Below, piece after piece: positions 1 through 8,077 of a DNA stretch of 64,000 bases. The notes under the pieces were generated by a model. It was not told the origin of the DNA. It did no database searches and saw only the letters and a list, made by a program, of their open reading frames with translations. Position 1 is the first letter of the stretch; each line of letters begins with the position of its first letter. A program made the translations under genes and the position numbers. Origin of the DNA: Mageeibacillus sp. UBA6976 (GTDB lineage Bacteria > Bacillota > Clostridia > Saccharofermentanales > Saccharofermentanaceae); the NCBI GenBank assembly GCA_002450155.1, contig DJYO01000031.1, positions 20,980 through 84,979 of the forward strand. Reading direction: 5' to 3'.

Positions 1-243
1 ATGAGCCTCCTGCAAGACCTGAAGATAATTAAGTATCTTCATATCAATAATAAGGTTTTATATACCGGCGGACTGATTATGTACGCCGGTATTCGCTGAC
101 TAGTTCGCTATAGCAGCGAACACCCTAGCGAACTTTATAGCTACCATCTGGAATACTGCTACCTGATATCCTGGGATGAAGAAAGCAAGACCTTGTATTA
201 TGAGGACCCGGCAGGAGATCTTCTAAGCTTTGAGTATGAATAA
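1..243 (+). pseudogene. 3' part of an unrecognised gene broken by an in-frame TGA
   Basis: One reading frame runs from the window edge to a TAA at 241-243, but a TGA at 97-99 interrupts it. The part after the stop reads as a normal polar protein tail of 47 residues beginning LVRYSSEHPSEL and ending LSFEYE. A single TGG-to-TGA change would explain the stop. Immediately after the TGA lie an inverted repeat (AGTTCGCTA at 102-110 and TAGCGAACT at 126-134) and a competing tighter hairpin (103-121). The gene may begin before the window. I do not recognise a family. A sequencing error or a recoding event are alternatives. Confidence 0.45.
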
Positions 244-272
244 AAAATAAGGGCACGCTAAGCATGCCCTTA
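241..272 (-). terminator. Intrinsic terminator of the vanX-cstA-STAS operon
   Basis: Arms TAAGGGCA (248-255) and TGCCCTTA (265-272) form an 8-bp stem. On the minus strand it is followed by a run of T (247-242). It lies just beyond the stop of the STAS gene and closes the five-gene minus-strand unit. Confidence 0.8.
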
Positions 273-295
273 CTCTTGTTATCTTGTTTTATAGC

Positions 296-595
296 TTACT
301 TGATGGTAAGGATAGAGGTAAATCCTGTTACATCGAAGATCTCCTGGACTTCCTCGGAGACATTGGTAATTACCATGGTACCCTGTTTATTCATTGTCTT
401 CTGGCAGGATAGAAGGACTCTTAAGCCGGCACTGGAGATATATTCCAGCTTCTCGATATCGAATGTTAAGTCTGTGACGCCCTCCAAAGCTCCCTCAAGA
501 GCCTGATCGAGCTGAGAAACTGTAGTTGTATCAAGTCTTCCTTCGAGAGAATACTTGAGAGAACTTCCGTTTGCGTTCTTAATGATGTTTAACAT
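296..595 (-). CDS. STAS-domain anti-sigma factor antagonist (RsbV/SpoIIAA-like)
   Basis: This 99-residue protein is a single STAS domain, the usual size for an anti-anti-sigma factor. The segment YISSAGLRVLL (about residues 52-62) is the conserved phosphorylation loop; Ser55 aligns with the phosphoserine of SpoIIAA/RsbV. Such proteins bind and sequester a partner kinase when dephosphorylated. It is the last gene of the operon, after the RsbW-like kinase and the PP2C phosphatase, so all three parts of a partner-switching module are present. A strong site (AGGAGG) precedes the ATG. No sigma factor gene is nearby, so the output target is unknown and might not be a sigma factor. Confidence 0.9.
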   Translation of the reverse strand: MLNIIKNANGSSLKYSLEGRLDTTTVSQLDQALEGALEGVTDLTFDIEKLEYISSAGLRVLLSCQKTMNKQGTMVITNVSEEVQEIFDVTGFTSILTIK

Positions 596-628
596 TGTAT
601 TTCCTCCTGTTATTATGAATCAAATATA

Positions 629-1036
629 TCAAAAATTCTTTGTTATGGTCAATCTGTTTTTGCCGTCTTTATATTCATAAACCATATCGTCCATACTCTT
701 CTTGACCATAAAGATGCCAAGACCGCCTATCGGTCTGTCGTCTGCCGCAAGCGTGATATCCGGATCCTCATTCTTAAGTGGATCGTAGGGAATACCCGAG
801 TCTATGAGGGTGATCTTGATCTTGCGGTTAGCCTTATCTGTCTCCACCTCGATCTCAGCCTCACCCTCGCTGTCCGGATAAGCGTAATGAGCTATGTTTA
901 CAAAGAGCTCTTCGAGGGCGATGTCTATCTGTATCTGGATCTTATGGGAGCAGTCTAAAGATTCCAGGATACCGTCAGCAAATGCCAGTACCTGATCAAG
1001 CTCTTTAATATCTGCTTTAACAGTCAATCTGTCCAT
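629..1036 (-). CDS. RsbW-like serine kinase / anti-sigma factor (HATPase_c_2)
   Basis: The 135-residue protein has the GHKL ATPase motifs of the RsbW/SpoIIAB family: the N box with EELFVNIAHYAY (about 42-53), the G1 box DSGIPYDP and the G2 box GGLGIFMVK near the C-terminus. Family members phosphorylate a STAS partner and may bind a sigma factor or another target. The gene starts 1 nt after the phosphatase stop, and AAGGAGG lies upstream of the ATG, so translation is probably coupled. Its likely substrate is the STAS protein encoded 33 nt downstream. Function is from family and context; the target protein is not visible here. Confidence 0.9.
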   Translation of the reverse strand: MDRLTVKADIKELDQVLAFADGILESLDCSHKIQIQIDIALEELFVNIAHYAYPDSEGEAEIEVETDKANRKIKITLIDSGIPYDPLKNEDPDITLAADDRPIGGLGIFMVKKSMDDMVYEYKDGKNRLTITKNF

Positions 1037-1037
1037 A

Positions 1038-2576
1038 TTATCCCTCCTTACCGTTATATCTTACACTGAGCATGGTGAGGTCATCAAATTGTTCTGCAGA
1101 TCCAATGAATTCATCAATGCCGGCCTTAACATTATCCAGCAGACCCTGCATACTGTTAAAGTCCTTATTAAGAGCCTCAAGCATGCGCTTCTCACCAAAG
1201 AGAACGTTATGTGTGTCGGTAGCTTCGGTAACGCCGTCTGTATAAACAAAGAGGGTATCACCGGGATCGAGCTTTGTCTTCTGCTCTGAGTAGGGGATAC
1301 CTTCCATGCAGCCAAGCGGCGGAGCGTGACGTTCCTTAAGGAGCTCGAATCTGCCGCCTTTTCTCTTAATTGCAGGATACTCGTGACCTGCATTTGCATA
1401 TCTGAGCTCGCCTGTGGAAAGAGTAAGGACTGCCACCCAGGCTGTAACGAACATATCGAGATCGCTGTTCTCGCTGAGCTGCTCGTTAACTGCATATAAG
1501 ATCTTGGAGCAATCCATATAGTCAGTAAACCCTCTGTTCTTGATGAGAGTCTTGGTTACCATCATCATCAGAGCTGCGGGAATGCCTTTGCCTGATACAT
1601 CTGCTATGGTGACAACAAGGTGATCGTCGTCCGGCATATAGAAATCGTAGAAATCTCCACCAACTTCCTTGGCAGGGATCATCGTTGCGTGAAGGTCAAA
1701 TTCCGGGTTATCAGGATAGGGAGGGAATACATGGGGGAGCATTCCTTCCTGGATGGTATTTGCCATCTGGAGCTCTCTGTCGGAGATGGATTTCTCCCTG
1801 TTTTGTACAACATTAAGTACACAGTACATCATGAGCAATACCAGCATGATCACCGGGCTTGTCAGTGACAAGCCGTAAGAGAATACAGAGACAAGTCCGA
1901 CTACAAGAGGGAAGAACGCATACAGGAACAGGATCACGACCTGATATCTCTTAAACTTCTTCCTCGCAATGACTACGAGGATTATTGTCAGGATTATGGT
2001 GGAATAGGTATAGAGGTTTGAGAATATGTACAAGCTGCCTCTATGGTAGACTCCGTCCGGATCAATATAGAAGTAGAATCCGAATGCGACATTAAGGACT
2101 CTTAACAGAACCGCTGTGGCAAGACCTGCTGCAAAGCCGATATTATACTTCCTGATACGCTCCTTGGCGATCTCCAGGTAACTTACAACGTAGCGCCAGA
2201 ACAGGAATGCAAGGACCGGCGCTCCCATATAATATATGGTGTTGGCCATGCCGTTAAGGAGTGTCAGCTCAGGTTTCCCGTCTACAAGCCAGCAGATCTC
2301 ATCTGTAAATGTGGAAACAAAACAGGTGAATATCATGAGCAGGTAGTAGTTAAGATTTTCCTCGTTATCTGACAGGTCCACTATGGAACATACAAAGAGG
2401 ATGTAGCCCAAAGCCATGCTGAAGAGATCAGCTGAGATGTTAATGATACTGCTCAAGGGGAGCTGCTCTGTTCTCAGTCCTTTTGAGAAACAAGCAATAC
2501 CGATAGCTATAACGGATATAAAGAATACCGTAGCAAGTATTGCTCCTGCCTTGTACTTTTTCTTATCTACAGCCAT
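1038..2576 (-). CDS. Membrane-bound PP2C/SpoIIE-type serine phosphatase
   Basis: The protein has 512 residues. The first 260 or so are hydrophobic with about seven to eight membrane segments, and the rest is a SpoIIE-type PP2C domain. Metal-binding motifs are intact: EVGGDFYDFY, DVSGKGIPAALMM, DTLFVYTDGVTEA and the terminal FDDLTMLSVRY. The expected role is dephosphorylation of the STAS protein in response to something sensed in the membrane. It lies 15 nt downstream of the CstA gene and 1 nt before the kinase. No PAS or GAF domain is apparent, so the membrane part is the likely sensor. Confidence 0.92.
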   Translation of the reverse strand: MAVDKKKYKAGAILATVFFISVIAIGIACFSKGLRTEQLPLSSIINISADLFSMALGYILFVCSIVDLSDNEENLNYYLLMIFTCFVSTFTDEICWLVDGKPELTLLNGMANTIYYMGAPVLAFLFWRYVVSYLEIAKERIRKYNIGFAAGLATAVLLRVLNVAFGFYFYIDPDGVYHRGSLYIFSNLYTYSTIILTIILVVIARKKFKRYQVVILFLYAFFPLVVGLVSVFSYGLSLTSPVIMLVLLMMYCVLNVVQNREKSISDRELQMANTIQEGMLPHVFPPYPDNPEFDLHATMIPAKEVGGDFYDFYMPDDDHLVVTIADVSGKGIPAALMMMVTKTLIKNRGFTDYMDCSKILYAVNEQLSENSDLDMFVTAWVAVLTLSTGELRYANAGHEYPAIKRKGGRFELLKERHAPPLGCMEGIPYSEQKTKLDPGDTLFVYTDGVTEATDTHNVLFGEKRMLEALNKDFNSMQGLLDNVKAGIDEFIGSAEQFDDLTMLSVRYNGKEG

Positions 2577-2591
2577 AAATACCTCTTGAAC

Positions 2592-4016
2592 TTATGATTT
2601 AGAAATATCATGTCTTCTTATAGTTAGTACCATATAGATCACAAACAGTAAAACAGCCGCTCCCAGTCCTATGGGATATCCGATCTGATAGGAGAGCTTT
2701 AAGCCTTCGCCGGCAACCAATATGTATGTAACGGATACAGCCGTCATGAAAGCTGCGGGAATAGCAGTGATAAGTGATGTCCAGCGGTTCTTTTTTACCT
2801 TGAGGAGATAGGATGTTGCAACCCATAAGGATATCATGGCAAGAGTCTGATTGCTCCAGGAGAAGTATCTCCACAATATATTGAAATCAAGCTGTGTGAG
2901 TATGGTGCTGATGCCGAGCAAGGGGAGGGTGATGATAAGTCTGTTGCGTATGCTCTTCTGGTCAAGGCGGGTCCATTCTGCAAGTATCAGTCTTGCGCTC
3001 CTGAATGCCGTATCACCTGAAGTTATGGGGCAGACAACAACACCTACTATCGCAAGGATGCCGCCGATATTGCCCAGCATCTGCTTGCTTATCTCGTATA
3101 CGGTACCGGACTGTCCCAGTGAAGTGAGAGCATCGCTTAATGCATGTGTCGTTCCGTAGAATGCAACACCTGCTGCAGCCCAGATAAGAGCTATGACTGA
3201 TTCTACGATCATGGCACCGTAGAATACCTTGTGACCTTCCTTCTCACTGGTGATGCACTTGGCCATCATGGGTGACTGTGTTGCATGGAAGCCGGATATG
3301 GCGCCGCAGGCTACGGTTATGAACATAAAGGGCCAGATGGGGAGACCTTCGGGATTGAGATTAGAAAGAGTCAGTTCCGGCATTGTATACTTGGGAATAA
3401 AGATTATGCCGCCTGCGATGGAGAGAGCCATTACTATCAGTATTACGCCAAAGACAGGATAGAGCTTGCCTATGACCTTATCTATAGGCAGGAGGGTAGC
3501 GAGCACGTAATATATGAGGATGACCACGATCCAGAAAGTATTGCCCAGTACATTAGGAGTAAGCTTGGCAATAAGCGCTGCGGGGCTGGTTACAAATACC
3601 GTGCCTGTAAGAAGGAGCAGCAAAACAGAGAATATCCTCATTATATAGAGCACGGGTTTGCCGAGATAGATGCCGGACAGCTCAGCGATGGATGCACCGT
3701 CGTGACGCTCTGAGATCATGCCGCCCATATAGTCGTGGACAGCACCTCCCAGGATGGAGCCAAATACTATCCATAGGAAGACCACAGGTCCGAAGCATGC
3801 GCCCATGAGCGCTCCGAAGATAGGTCCTGTCCCTGCGATGTTCAGAAGCTGGATGAGCACTGCCTTCCAGGTCTTGATAGGCACGTAGTCAACTCCGTCA
3901 TTTATCGCAATGGCAGGGGTCTTGCGGTCATCCGGACCGAATATCTTCTCTATGAGCTTGCCATATGTAAAATAACCCAATAAGAGGATTATAAGTGCCA
4001 CTACGAAGGATATCAT
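2592..4016 (-). CDS. cstA: CstA-family carbon starvation carrier (pyruvate/peptide type)
   Basis: A 474-residue polytopic membrane protein of the CstA family, in the short form common in Firmicutes. The loop with GAVHDYMGGMISERHDGASI and the segment GAISGFHATQSPMMAKCI are family hallmarks. Characterised members carry pyruvate, and CstA has also been linked to peptide uptake. It lies 14 nt after the D-Ala-D-Ala dipeptidase gene and 15 nt before the PP2C gene. This suggests that uptake of an amino acid, peptide or pyruvate is tied to the partner-switching module. The ATG has a good AAGGAG site. The substrate cannot be decided from sequence. Confidence 0.9.
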   Translation of the reverse strand: MISFVVALIILLLGYFTYGKLIEKIFGPDDRKTPAIAINDGVDYVPIKTWKAVLIQLLNIAGTGPIFGALMGACFGPVVFLWIVFGSILGGAVHDYMGGMISERHDGASIAELSGIYLGKPVLYIMRIFSVLLLLLTGTVFVTSPAALIAKLTPNVLGNTFWIVVILIYYVLATLLPIDKVIGKLYPVFGVILIVMALSIAGGIIFIPKYTMPELTLSNLNPEGLPIWPFMFITVACGAISGFHATQSPMMAKCITSEKEGHKVFYGAMIVESVIALIWAAAGVAFYGTTHALSDALTSLGQSGTVYEISKQMLGNIGGILAIVGVVVCPITSGDTAFRSARLILAEWTRLDQKSIRNRLIITLPLLGISTILTQLDFNILWRYFSWSNQTLAMISLWVATSYLLKVKKNRWTSLITAIPAAFMTAVSVTYILVAGEGLKLSYQIGYPIGLGAAVLLFVIYMVLTIRRHDISKS

Positions 4017-4030
4017 CTGCTACAAGCTCC

Positions 4031-4690
4031 TTATCTCTTAAGATACTGGGAGGATACCGGGAATTCAAAATAGGTATCAGGATAGGGTTCGTCCTTGAGG
4101 GTAAAATGCCACCACTCGCAGTCTATCGGCATAAATCCGTTCCTTGTCATGACCCTTTGCAGGATCATCCTGTTGTCATACTGTTCGTCCGTTATTCCTT
4201 TGTAATCCGGATGTGATCTCTCGTCGAAAAGATCAAAGGGGCTGCCCATGTCCACTTCCTTACCTGTCTTCATGTCCAGTAGGGTAAGGTCAATGGTGCT
4301 CCCTCTGCTGTGGGAAGACTGCTTGGCAATATAACCCTTGGCGAAAAGCTCCTGTTTCTGAAGGTCGGGATAGAAATAAGGTTTCATCCTTATGTCCTGA
4401 TCCTCAATGCCCCAGAGCACAAAATGCCTTACTGCGCAGGCAGGCCTGTATGCGTCAAAGACCTTGATCCTGTAGCCCTGTACAAAGAGCTCGTTTACGA
4501 CAGCTTTAAGAGCCCTTGCTGCTTCAATGGTAAGGAGGGCGCAGGGTTCCTCGTATCCGTCTATACGCTCACCGATAAAGTTGTAGGTGGAGAAATATCT
4601 TATCTCCTGAATGATATTTGGCACAAGATCAGACAGCAGGACAAAACCTGAAGGATCCATGGCCGGGTTGTTTCTGTATTCTGTTCTCAT
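4031..4690 (-). CDS. vanX: D-Ala-D-Ala dipeptidase (VanX/DdpX family, M15D)
   Basis: The 219-residue protein has the complete zinc peptidase set: SSHSRGSTIDL with His127 and Asp134, CEWWH with catalytic Glu192 and ligand His195, and the conserved arginine in DAYRPA (Arg82). It hydrolyses D-Ala-D-Ala. No vanH, vanA or VanRS-like genes adjoin it, so a resistance role is not supported. Linkage to CstA suggests recycling or feeding on cell-wall dipeptides. There is no Shine-Dalgarno before the ATG; a TATAAT lies exactly 6 nt upstream, suggesting a leaderless message and making this the operon head. Confidence 0.9.
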   Translation of the reverse strand: MRTEYRNNPAMDPSGFVLLSDLVPNIIQEIRYFSTYNFIGERIDGYEEPCALLTIEAARALKAVVNELFVQGYRIKVFDAYRPACAVRHFVLWGIEDQDIRMKPYFYPDLQKQELFAKGYIAKQSSHSRGSTIDLTLLDMKTGKEVDMGSPFDLFDERSHPDYKGITDEQYDNRMILQRVMTRNGFMPIDCEWWHFTLKDEPYPDTYFEFPVSSQYLKR

Positions 4691-4696
4691 ACATTT

Positions 4697-4702
4697 ATTA
4701 TA
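4697..4702 (-). promoter_or_regulatory. -10 hexamer for leaderless vanX
   Basis: On the minus strand TATAAT is separated by six bases from the vanX ATG at 4690, which would place the transcription start at or next to the start codon. No good -35 box was seen at the usual distance. Confidence 0.55.
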
Positions 4703-4792
4703 TAACTTAAAACGAGATTATATAGTATGATAATTAACGGTAAGGTCAGATCTACTTAGGATATAACTGGCTAAAAGACCTGGATCTTGGGG

Positions 4793-4807
4793 TGTAACAA
4801 TGTTACA
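4793..4807. promoter_or_regulatory. 15-bp palindrome TGTAACAATGTTACA, candidate operator
   Basis: Perfect palindrome except for the central base, about 110 bp upstream of vanX. The same site (reverse complement) recurs at 24928-24942 about 95 bp upstream of rmuC. There is no T-run, so it is not a terminator. The regulator is unknown. Confidence 0.45.
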
Positions 4808-4874
4808 AAGCCAGCATTTATAAGGCTCCTTCTATAAGACTTCGCTGTCAAGACTTGCAGACAGTAAGGAGTGT

Positions 4875-4903
4875 TAAAAAAAGAAAGCAGCCATCCGGCT
4901 GCT
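4875..4903 (-). terminator. Intrinsic terminator of the galK-galT-small gene unit
   Basis: The minus-strand hairpin AGCAGCC-GGAT-GGCTGCT (4903-4886) is followed by TTCTTTTTTT. It lies about 20 nt after the stop of the 55-aa gene. Confidence 0.85.
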
Positions 4904-4920
4904 CCCTTACTTGTTTTAAC

Positions 4921-5088
4921 TTAGCCAAGTGTTTTCTTGATAGAATCTACATCGGGAAGATCGACACCGACTTTCTTCTCAACCTTGTCGATTGCATCGT
5001 TTGCGATCTTCTTGGCGTTCTCATCGCCTGTGACCTTATCTAAAGCGTCCTGTGCAATGTCTTTTGCCTTGTTGATATCAATGTCCAT
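4921..5088 (-). CDS. Small 55-aa charged helical protein, unknown
   Basis: An ATG at 5088 is preceded by a textbook AGGAGG with 6-nt spacing, and the frame runs 55 codons to TAA at 4921, followed by a terminator. The product is rich in Lys, Asp and Ala with heptad-like repeats (KAKDIAQDALDKV, KKIANDAIDKVEKK), so an amphipathic helix or coiled coil is likely. Similar Lys/Asp/Ala repeats occur in MT0933-type antitoxin-like and stress proteins, but I cannot assign it. It follows galT by 41 nt on the same strand and is probably cotranscribed. Confidence 0.75.
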   Translation of the reverse strand: MDIDINKAKDIAQDALDKVTGDENAKKIANDAIDKVEKKVGVDLPDVDSIKKTLG

Positions 5089-5129
5089 AAGATACCTCCT
5101 GTGGTTTTAAATGCTTATATTCTATCACT

Positions 5130-6608
5130 TTAATTAAGCGTTAATACAAATCTCATGAAGTCTTCTTCATTTTTGTATACGCCGGCGCAGCCCAGGATAT
5201 CTGCAAATGTGCTTCCTATCTCCTGACAGATCACGTCGTGGCAATTATCCTTATTGCACTTATCTTTAAATTGTTCTGCCCAGTCTGCGTGGCTTGCTAT
5301 CTCAGGGATCTCCCGGATGTCTTTACCGTTTACTATCGCGTCTTCCAGAAGTGCCATCTCATTTTTGAGCCTGGCAGGAAGTATCGCAAGTCCCATTACT
5401 TCGATAAGACCGATATTCTCCTTCTTGATGTGGTGGTACTGCGCATGGGGATGGTATACGCCCATAGGATGTTCTTCGGAGGTGATGTTATTGCGGAGTA
5501 CCAGGTCCAGCTCGAATCTGCCTTCGGAGTTTCTGCGGGCGATGGGAGTTATGGTGTTATGTGGAACCCCGTCTGTCTCAGCATATATAAATGCCGAAGC
5601 ATCAGTGTAAGATCTCCATTTGCCAAGGATCTTATCTGCAAGATCTGCAATTCTGTCAATATCATCTCCCTGGAGCCTTATGACAGACATAGGCCAGTCA
5701 ACGATACCACAGGTTATGTCATCAAAGCCTTTTATGGTGAAAGTCTTTGTGCAGCCTGCTTTTGCCATGGGGAAGGCGTAGCATCCTCCCTGGAAATGGT
5801 CGTGGCTTAATATTGAGCCGCCAACTATGGGGAGGTCGGCATTAGAGCCTGCATTATAGTGGGGGAACAGTTCCACAAAACTCAGGAGCTTTTTGAATGT
5901 GGAATGGTTTATGACCATGGGGATATGCTCTTTGTTAAGGATTATGCAGTGTTCATTGTAGTAGACATAGGGCGAGTACTGCAGGAAATAATCGTCACCG
6001 TCAAGTGTTATGGGGATTATCCTGTGGTTCTGCCTTGCAGGATGTTTTAATGTGCCGGCATAGCCCTCGTTATCAGGGCAGAGCAGGCACTTGGGATAGG
6101 AAGTGCTCTTCGCTTTGCCTGCAGCAGCTATATCTCTGGGATCCTTCTCCGGCTTGCTCAGGTTTATGGTTATGTCGAGCTTCCCGTAGCGGGTGTCAGA
6201 CTGCCACTTAATGTCTTTGGCTATGCGGTCTGTCCTTATGTAGTTAGTGCTCTTTGAGAAACCGTAGTACCAGTCAGTTGCCTTCTTGGAGTTATCCTTA
6301 TAAAGCTCATTAAACTTGTTGATAACTACAGAGGGCGGGGGAGTAAGAGCGCCCATTATCTTTGTGTCAAACAGATCCTTGGCAGCCTGCGTATCGCTCT
6401 TCATTACGCCGCTAGCAAAGGCCCAGTCCATTATGTCTTCTAAGATCAAGTGCAGCTCTCTGGGTCTTATCTCTTCTGAGGGAGCTTCTATTTCGTCCAG
6501 TCCCAGAAGCTCCAGGAGCCTGTTCGTTGCATAGATCCTGTCACAGCTTTCTATAAGTCCGTTATCTATGCTGTAATTAACCAGTTCTGTTATGTATGTG
6601 TTTATCAT
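5130..6608 (-). CDS. galT: UDP-glucose--hexose-1-phosphate uridylyltransferase (class II GalT)
   Basis: A 492-residue GalT of the Firmicutes class, which is longer than the E. coli type. It exchanges UMP between UDP-glucose and galactose-1-phosphate in the Leloir pathway. Family segments include CLLCPDNEGYAGTLKHPARQ, NEHCIILNKEHIPM and SHDHFQGG, which carries the histidines of the active site. It lies 13 nt downstream of galK, with GGAGG before the ATG. No galE or galM is found in the window, so epimerisation must be encoded elsewhere. Confidence 0.95.
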   Translation of the reverse strand: MINTYITELVNYSIDNGLIESCDRIYATNRLLELLGLDEIEAPSEEIRPRELHLILEDIMDWAFASGVMKSDTQAAKDLFDTKIMGALTPPPSVVINKFNELYKDNSKKATDWYYGFSKSTNYIRTDRIAKDIKWQSDTRYGKLDITINLSKPEKDPRDIAAAGKAKSTSYPKCLLCPDNEGYAGTLKHPARQNHRIIPITLDGDDYFLQYSPYVYYNEHCIILNKEHIPMVINHSTFKKLLSFVELFPHYNAGSNADLPIVGGSILSHDHFQGGCYAFPMAKAGCTKTFTIKGFDDITCGIVDWPMSVIRLQGDDIDRIADLADKILGKWRSYTDASAFIYAETDGVPHNTITPIARRNSEGRFELDLVLRNNITSEEHPMGVYHPHAQYHHIKKENIGLIEVMGLAILPARLKNEMALLEDAIVNGKDIREIPEIASHADWAEQFKDKCNKDNCHDVICQEIGSTFADILGCAGVYKNEEDFMRFVLTLN

Positions 6609-6621
6609 GGATCTGCCTCCG

Positions 6622-7872
6622 TCAGATGACTTTTATTCCGCCGTATTTCCTTATGGATAAGATCTCGCAGGAACCTTTGCCAAAGACCTTGTCCATATAT
6701 TCCTGATACATGGGTGCGTTTTCCTCCAGGACAAAGGCCTGTATGGTTCCGGCAAATCCGCCGCCGTGAACCCTTGCAGCCTCTGTATCTTTAAGGATCA
6801 CATCACTTATTGCAAGAGCGAGAGAAACGCTCTGGGATCTGACATCTTTATTTGAATATACATTTTGAAGAAACTTGAAGGATGAATTCCCGGAGCTTTG
6901 TACGAGCTTTATGAATCCGGGCATATCGCCCTGCATCAGGGCCTCGGCTTCAAGCCTTGCGCGCTTTGTCTCCTGAGTGAAGTGGATAGCTCTCAAGCAT
7001 GCTCTGTCTCCGGCTCTTTTTCTTATCTCATCTATGTTATCTATTATGTCGTCAAAGGTAACGTCCCTTAAGACATCTTTGCCAAGAACGGATGCTGCCT
7101 CTCTCATCTCATCAGGAACTGCGGCATATTCATCCGTAAGGTCTGCATGGGATGCCTTGGCATCTGTTATGCAGATAACGTATCCGGTCTTGGGAAAGTC
7201 AAATCTTACAGGTTCTACTATGGGGTTTTCTGCCTCCGCAAAATCAATATGCACAAGTCCTCCAACGGAGCATGCCATCTGATCCATCAGACCGCAGGGC
7301 TTCCCGAAATAGACATTCTCGGCATACCGGCCTATCTTGGCGATCGTTATGGCATCTATACCCATATCGTTATAAAGGCCTGATACTATGGTTGCGATCA
7401 GTGTCTCGAAAGCGGCAGAAGAAGACAGTCCCGCTCCTATCAGAACATCGCTGGTTATATATGCGGCAAACCCTCCAAGCCTGTATCCGCCATCTTTAAG
7501 TCCTGCGAGAACGCCTCTTATAAGAGCCGGGGTAGAGCCCTTCTCTTCTTCTCTCAGCTTAAGGTCCATGAGGTCTATCTCAGTAAGACCGAATCCTCTT
7601 GCAAGGACTCTTACCTTGTTATCAGAAGTCCTGGCTGTAACGGCGATGGCGTCTTTGTTTACTGATGCTGCAAGGACGGTTCCGTGCTGGTGATCTGTGT
7701 GGTTGCCACCGATCTCAGTCCTCCCCGGAGCAGAGAAGATATTGCTATAGGTAAGCTCCGGAAATGTCTTATTAAACTCATCTATTGCTCTTAAATACCT
7801 TTCTTTTTGCAAAGAGCTTGCTGAGTCAGTGCAGTATATATCCTTAAAATCGATATTGGAAAGATCAGTCAC
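6622..7872 (-). CDS. galK: Galactokinase, GTG start
   Basis: A GHMP kinase that phosphorylates galactose at C1. The galactokinase signature GRTEIGGNHTDHQHG and the ATP loop GAGLSSSAAFE are present, as is the C-terminal GGGFAGTIQAF motif. The open frame reaches an ATG at 7935, but AAGGAG lies 7 nt before a GTG at 7872. The resulting 416-residue protein starting MTDLSNIDF has family length, while the extra 21 residues look like untranslated leader. A TATAAT at 7912-7907 is the likely -10. The galK-galT pair is divergent from the galactoside operon whose product, galactose, it consumes. Confidence 0.93.
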   Translation of the reverse strand: MTDLSNIDFKDIYCTDSASSLQKERYLRAIDEFNKTFPELTYSNIFSAPGRTEIGGNHTDHQHGTVLAASVNKDAIAVTARTSDNKVRVLARGFGLTEIDLMDLKLREEEKGSTPALIRGVLAGLKDGGYRLGGFAAYITSDVLIGAGLSSSAAFETLIATIVSGLYNDMGIDAITIAKIGRYAENVYFGKPCGLMDQMACSVGGLVHIDFAEAENPIVEPVRFDFPKTGYVICITDAKASHADLTDEYAAVPDEMREAASVLGKDVLRDVTFDDIIDNIDEIRKRAGDRACLRAIHFTQETKRARLEAEALMQGDMPGFIKLVQSSGNSSFKFLQNVYSNKDVRSQSVSLALAISDVILKDTEAARVHGGGFAGTIQAFVLEENAPMYQEYMDKVFGKGSCEILSIRKYGGIKVI

Positions 7873-7906
7873 GGCGATACTCCTTGATAATGTGCTTATA
7901 TTGAAG

Positions 7907-7985
7907 ATTATAGTTTTTGCGGGGCAAACAGTCATTTATCCAAACTGCACAAGATATGGAAACTAAATTTGTAAAAACAGTTTCC
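7907..7985. promoter_or_regulatory. Divergent gal control region with inverted repeat
   Basis: The region between galK and the tetR gene holds the galK -10 (TATAAT, minus strand, 7912-7907) with ATGACT 17 bp upstream. It also holds an inverted repeat GGAAACT (7958-7964) / AGTTTCC (7979-7985). The repeat is placed to act on one or both divergent units and may bind the neighbouring TetR protein, though it is less compact than most TetR operators. Confidence 0.45.
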
Positions 7986-8077
7986 GTGCCGGGTGTCCCT
8001 ATTTTGTTTTGTTCTTGTTATCATTTGGGTGAAAACTCAAAACTGTGCATAGAGTTTCCGGGAGGGGACATAAGCAA

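Noticed and set aside
97..99. Alternative genetic code with TGA as sense codon
   Set aside because: TGA serves as the terminal stop in several clear genes here, for example rfbB (30999-31001) and the symporter (11955-11957).
4031..4690. Vancomycin resistance determinant
   Set aside because: Only a VanX-type dipeptidase is present. VanH, the D-Ala-D-Lac ligase and a VanRS system are absent, and the neighbours are CstA and signalling genes.
7873..7935. N-terminal extension of galactokinase to the ATG at 7935
   Set aside because: The GTG at 7872 has AAGGAG at proper distance and gives family length. The extra codons cover the likely -10 and leader.
8045..8077. GTG start of the first TetR gene
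   Set aside because: The ATG at 8078 has a ribosome site, and the TetR fold begins right after it; the extra codons include that ribosome site.
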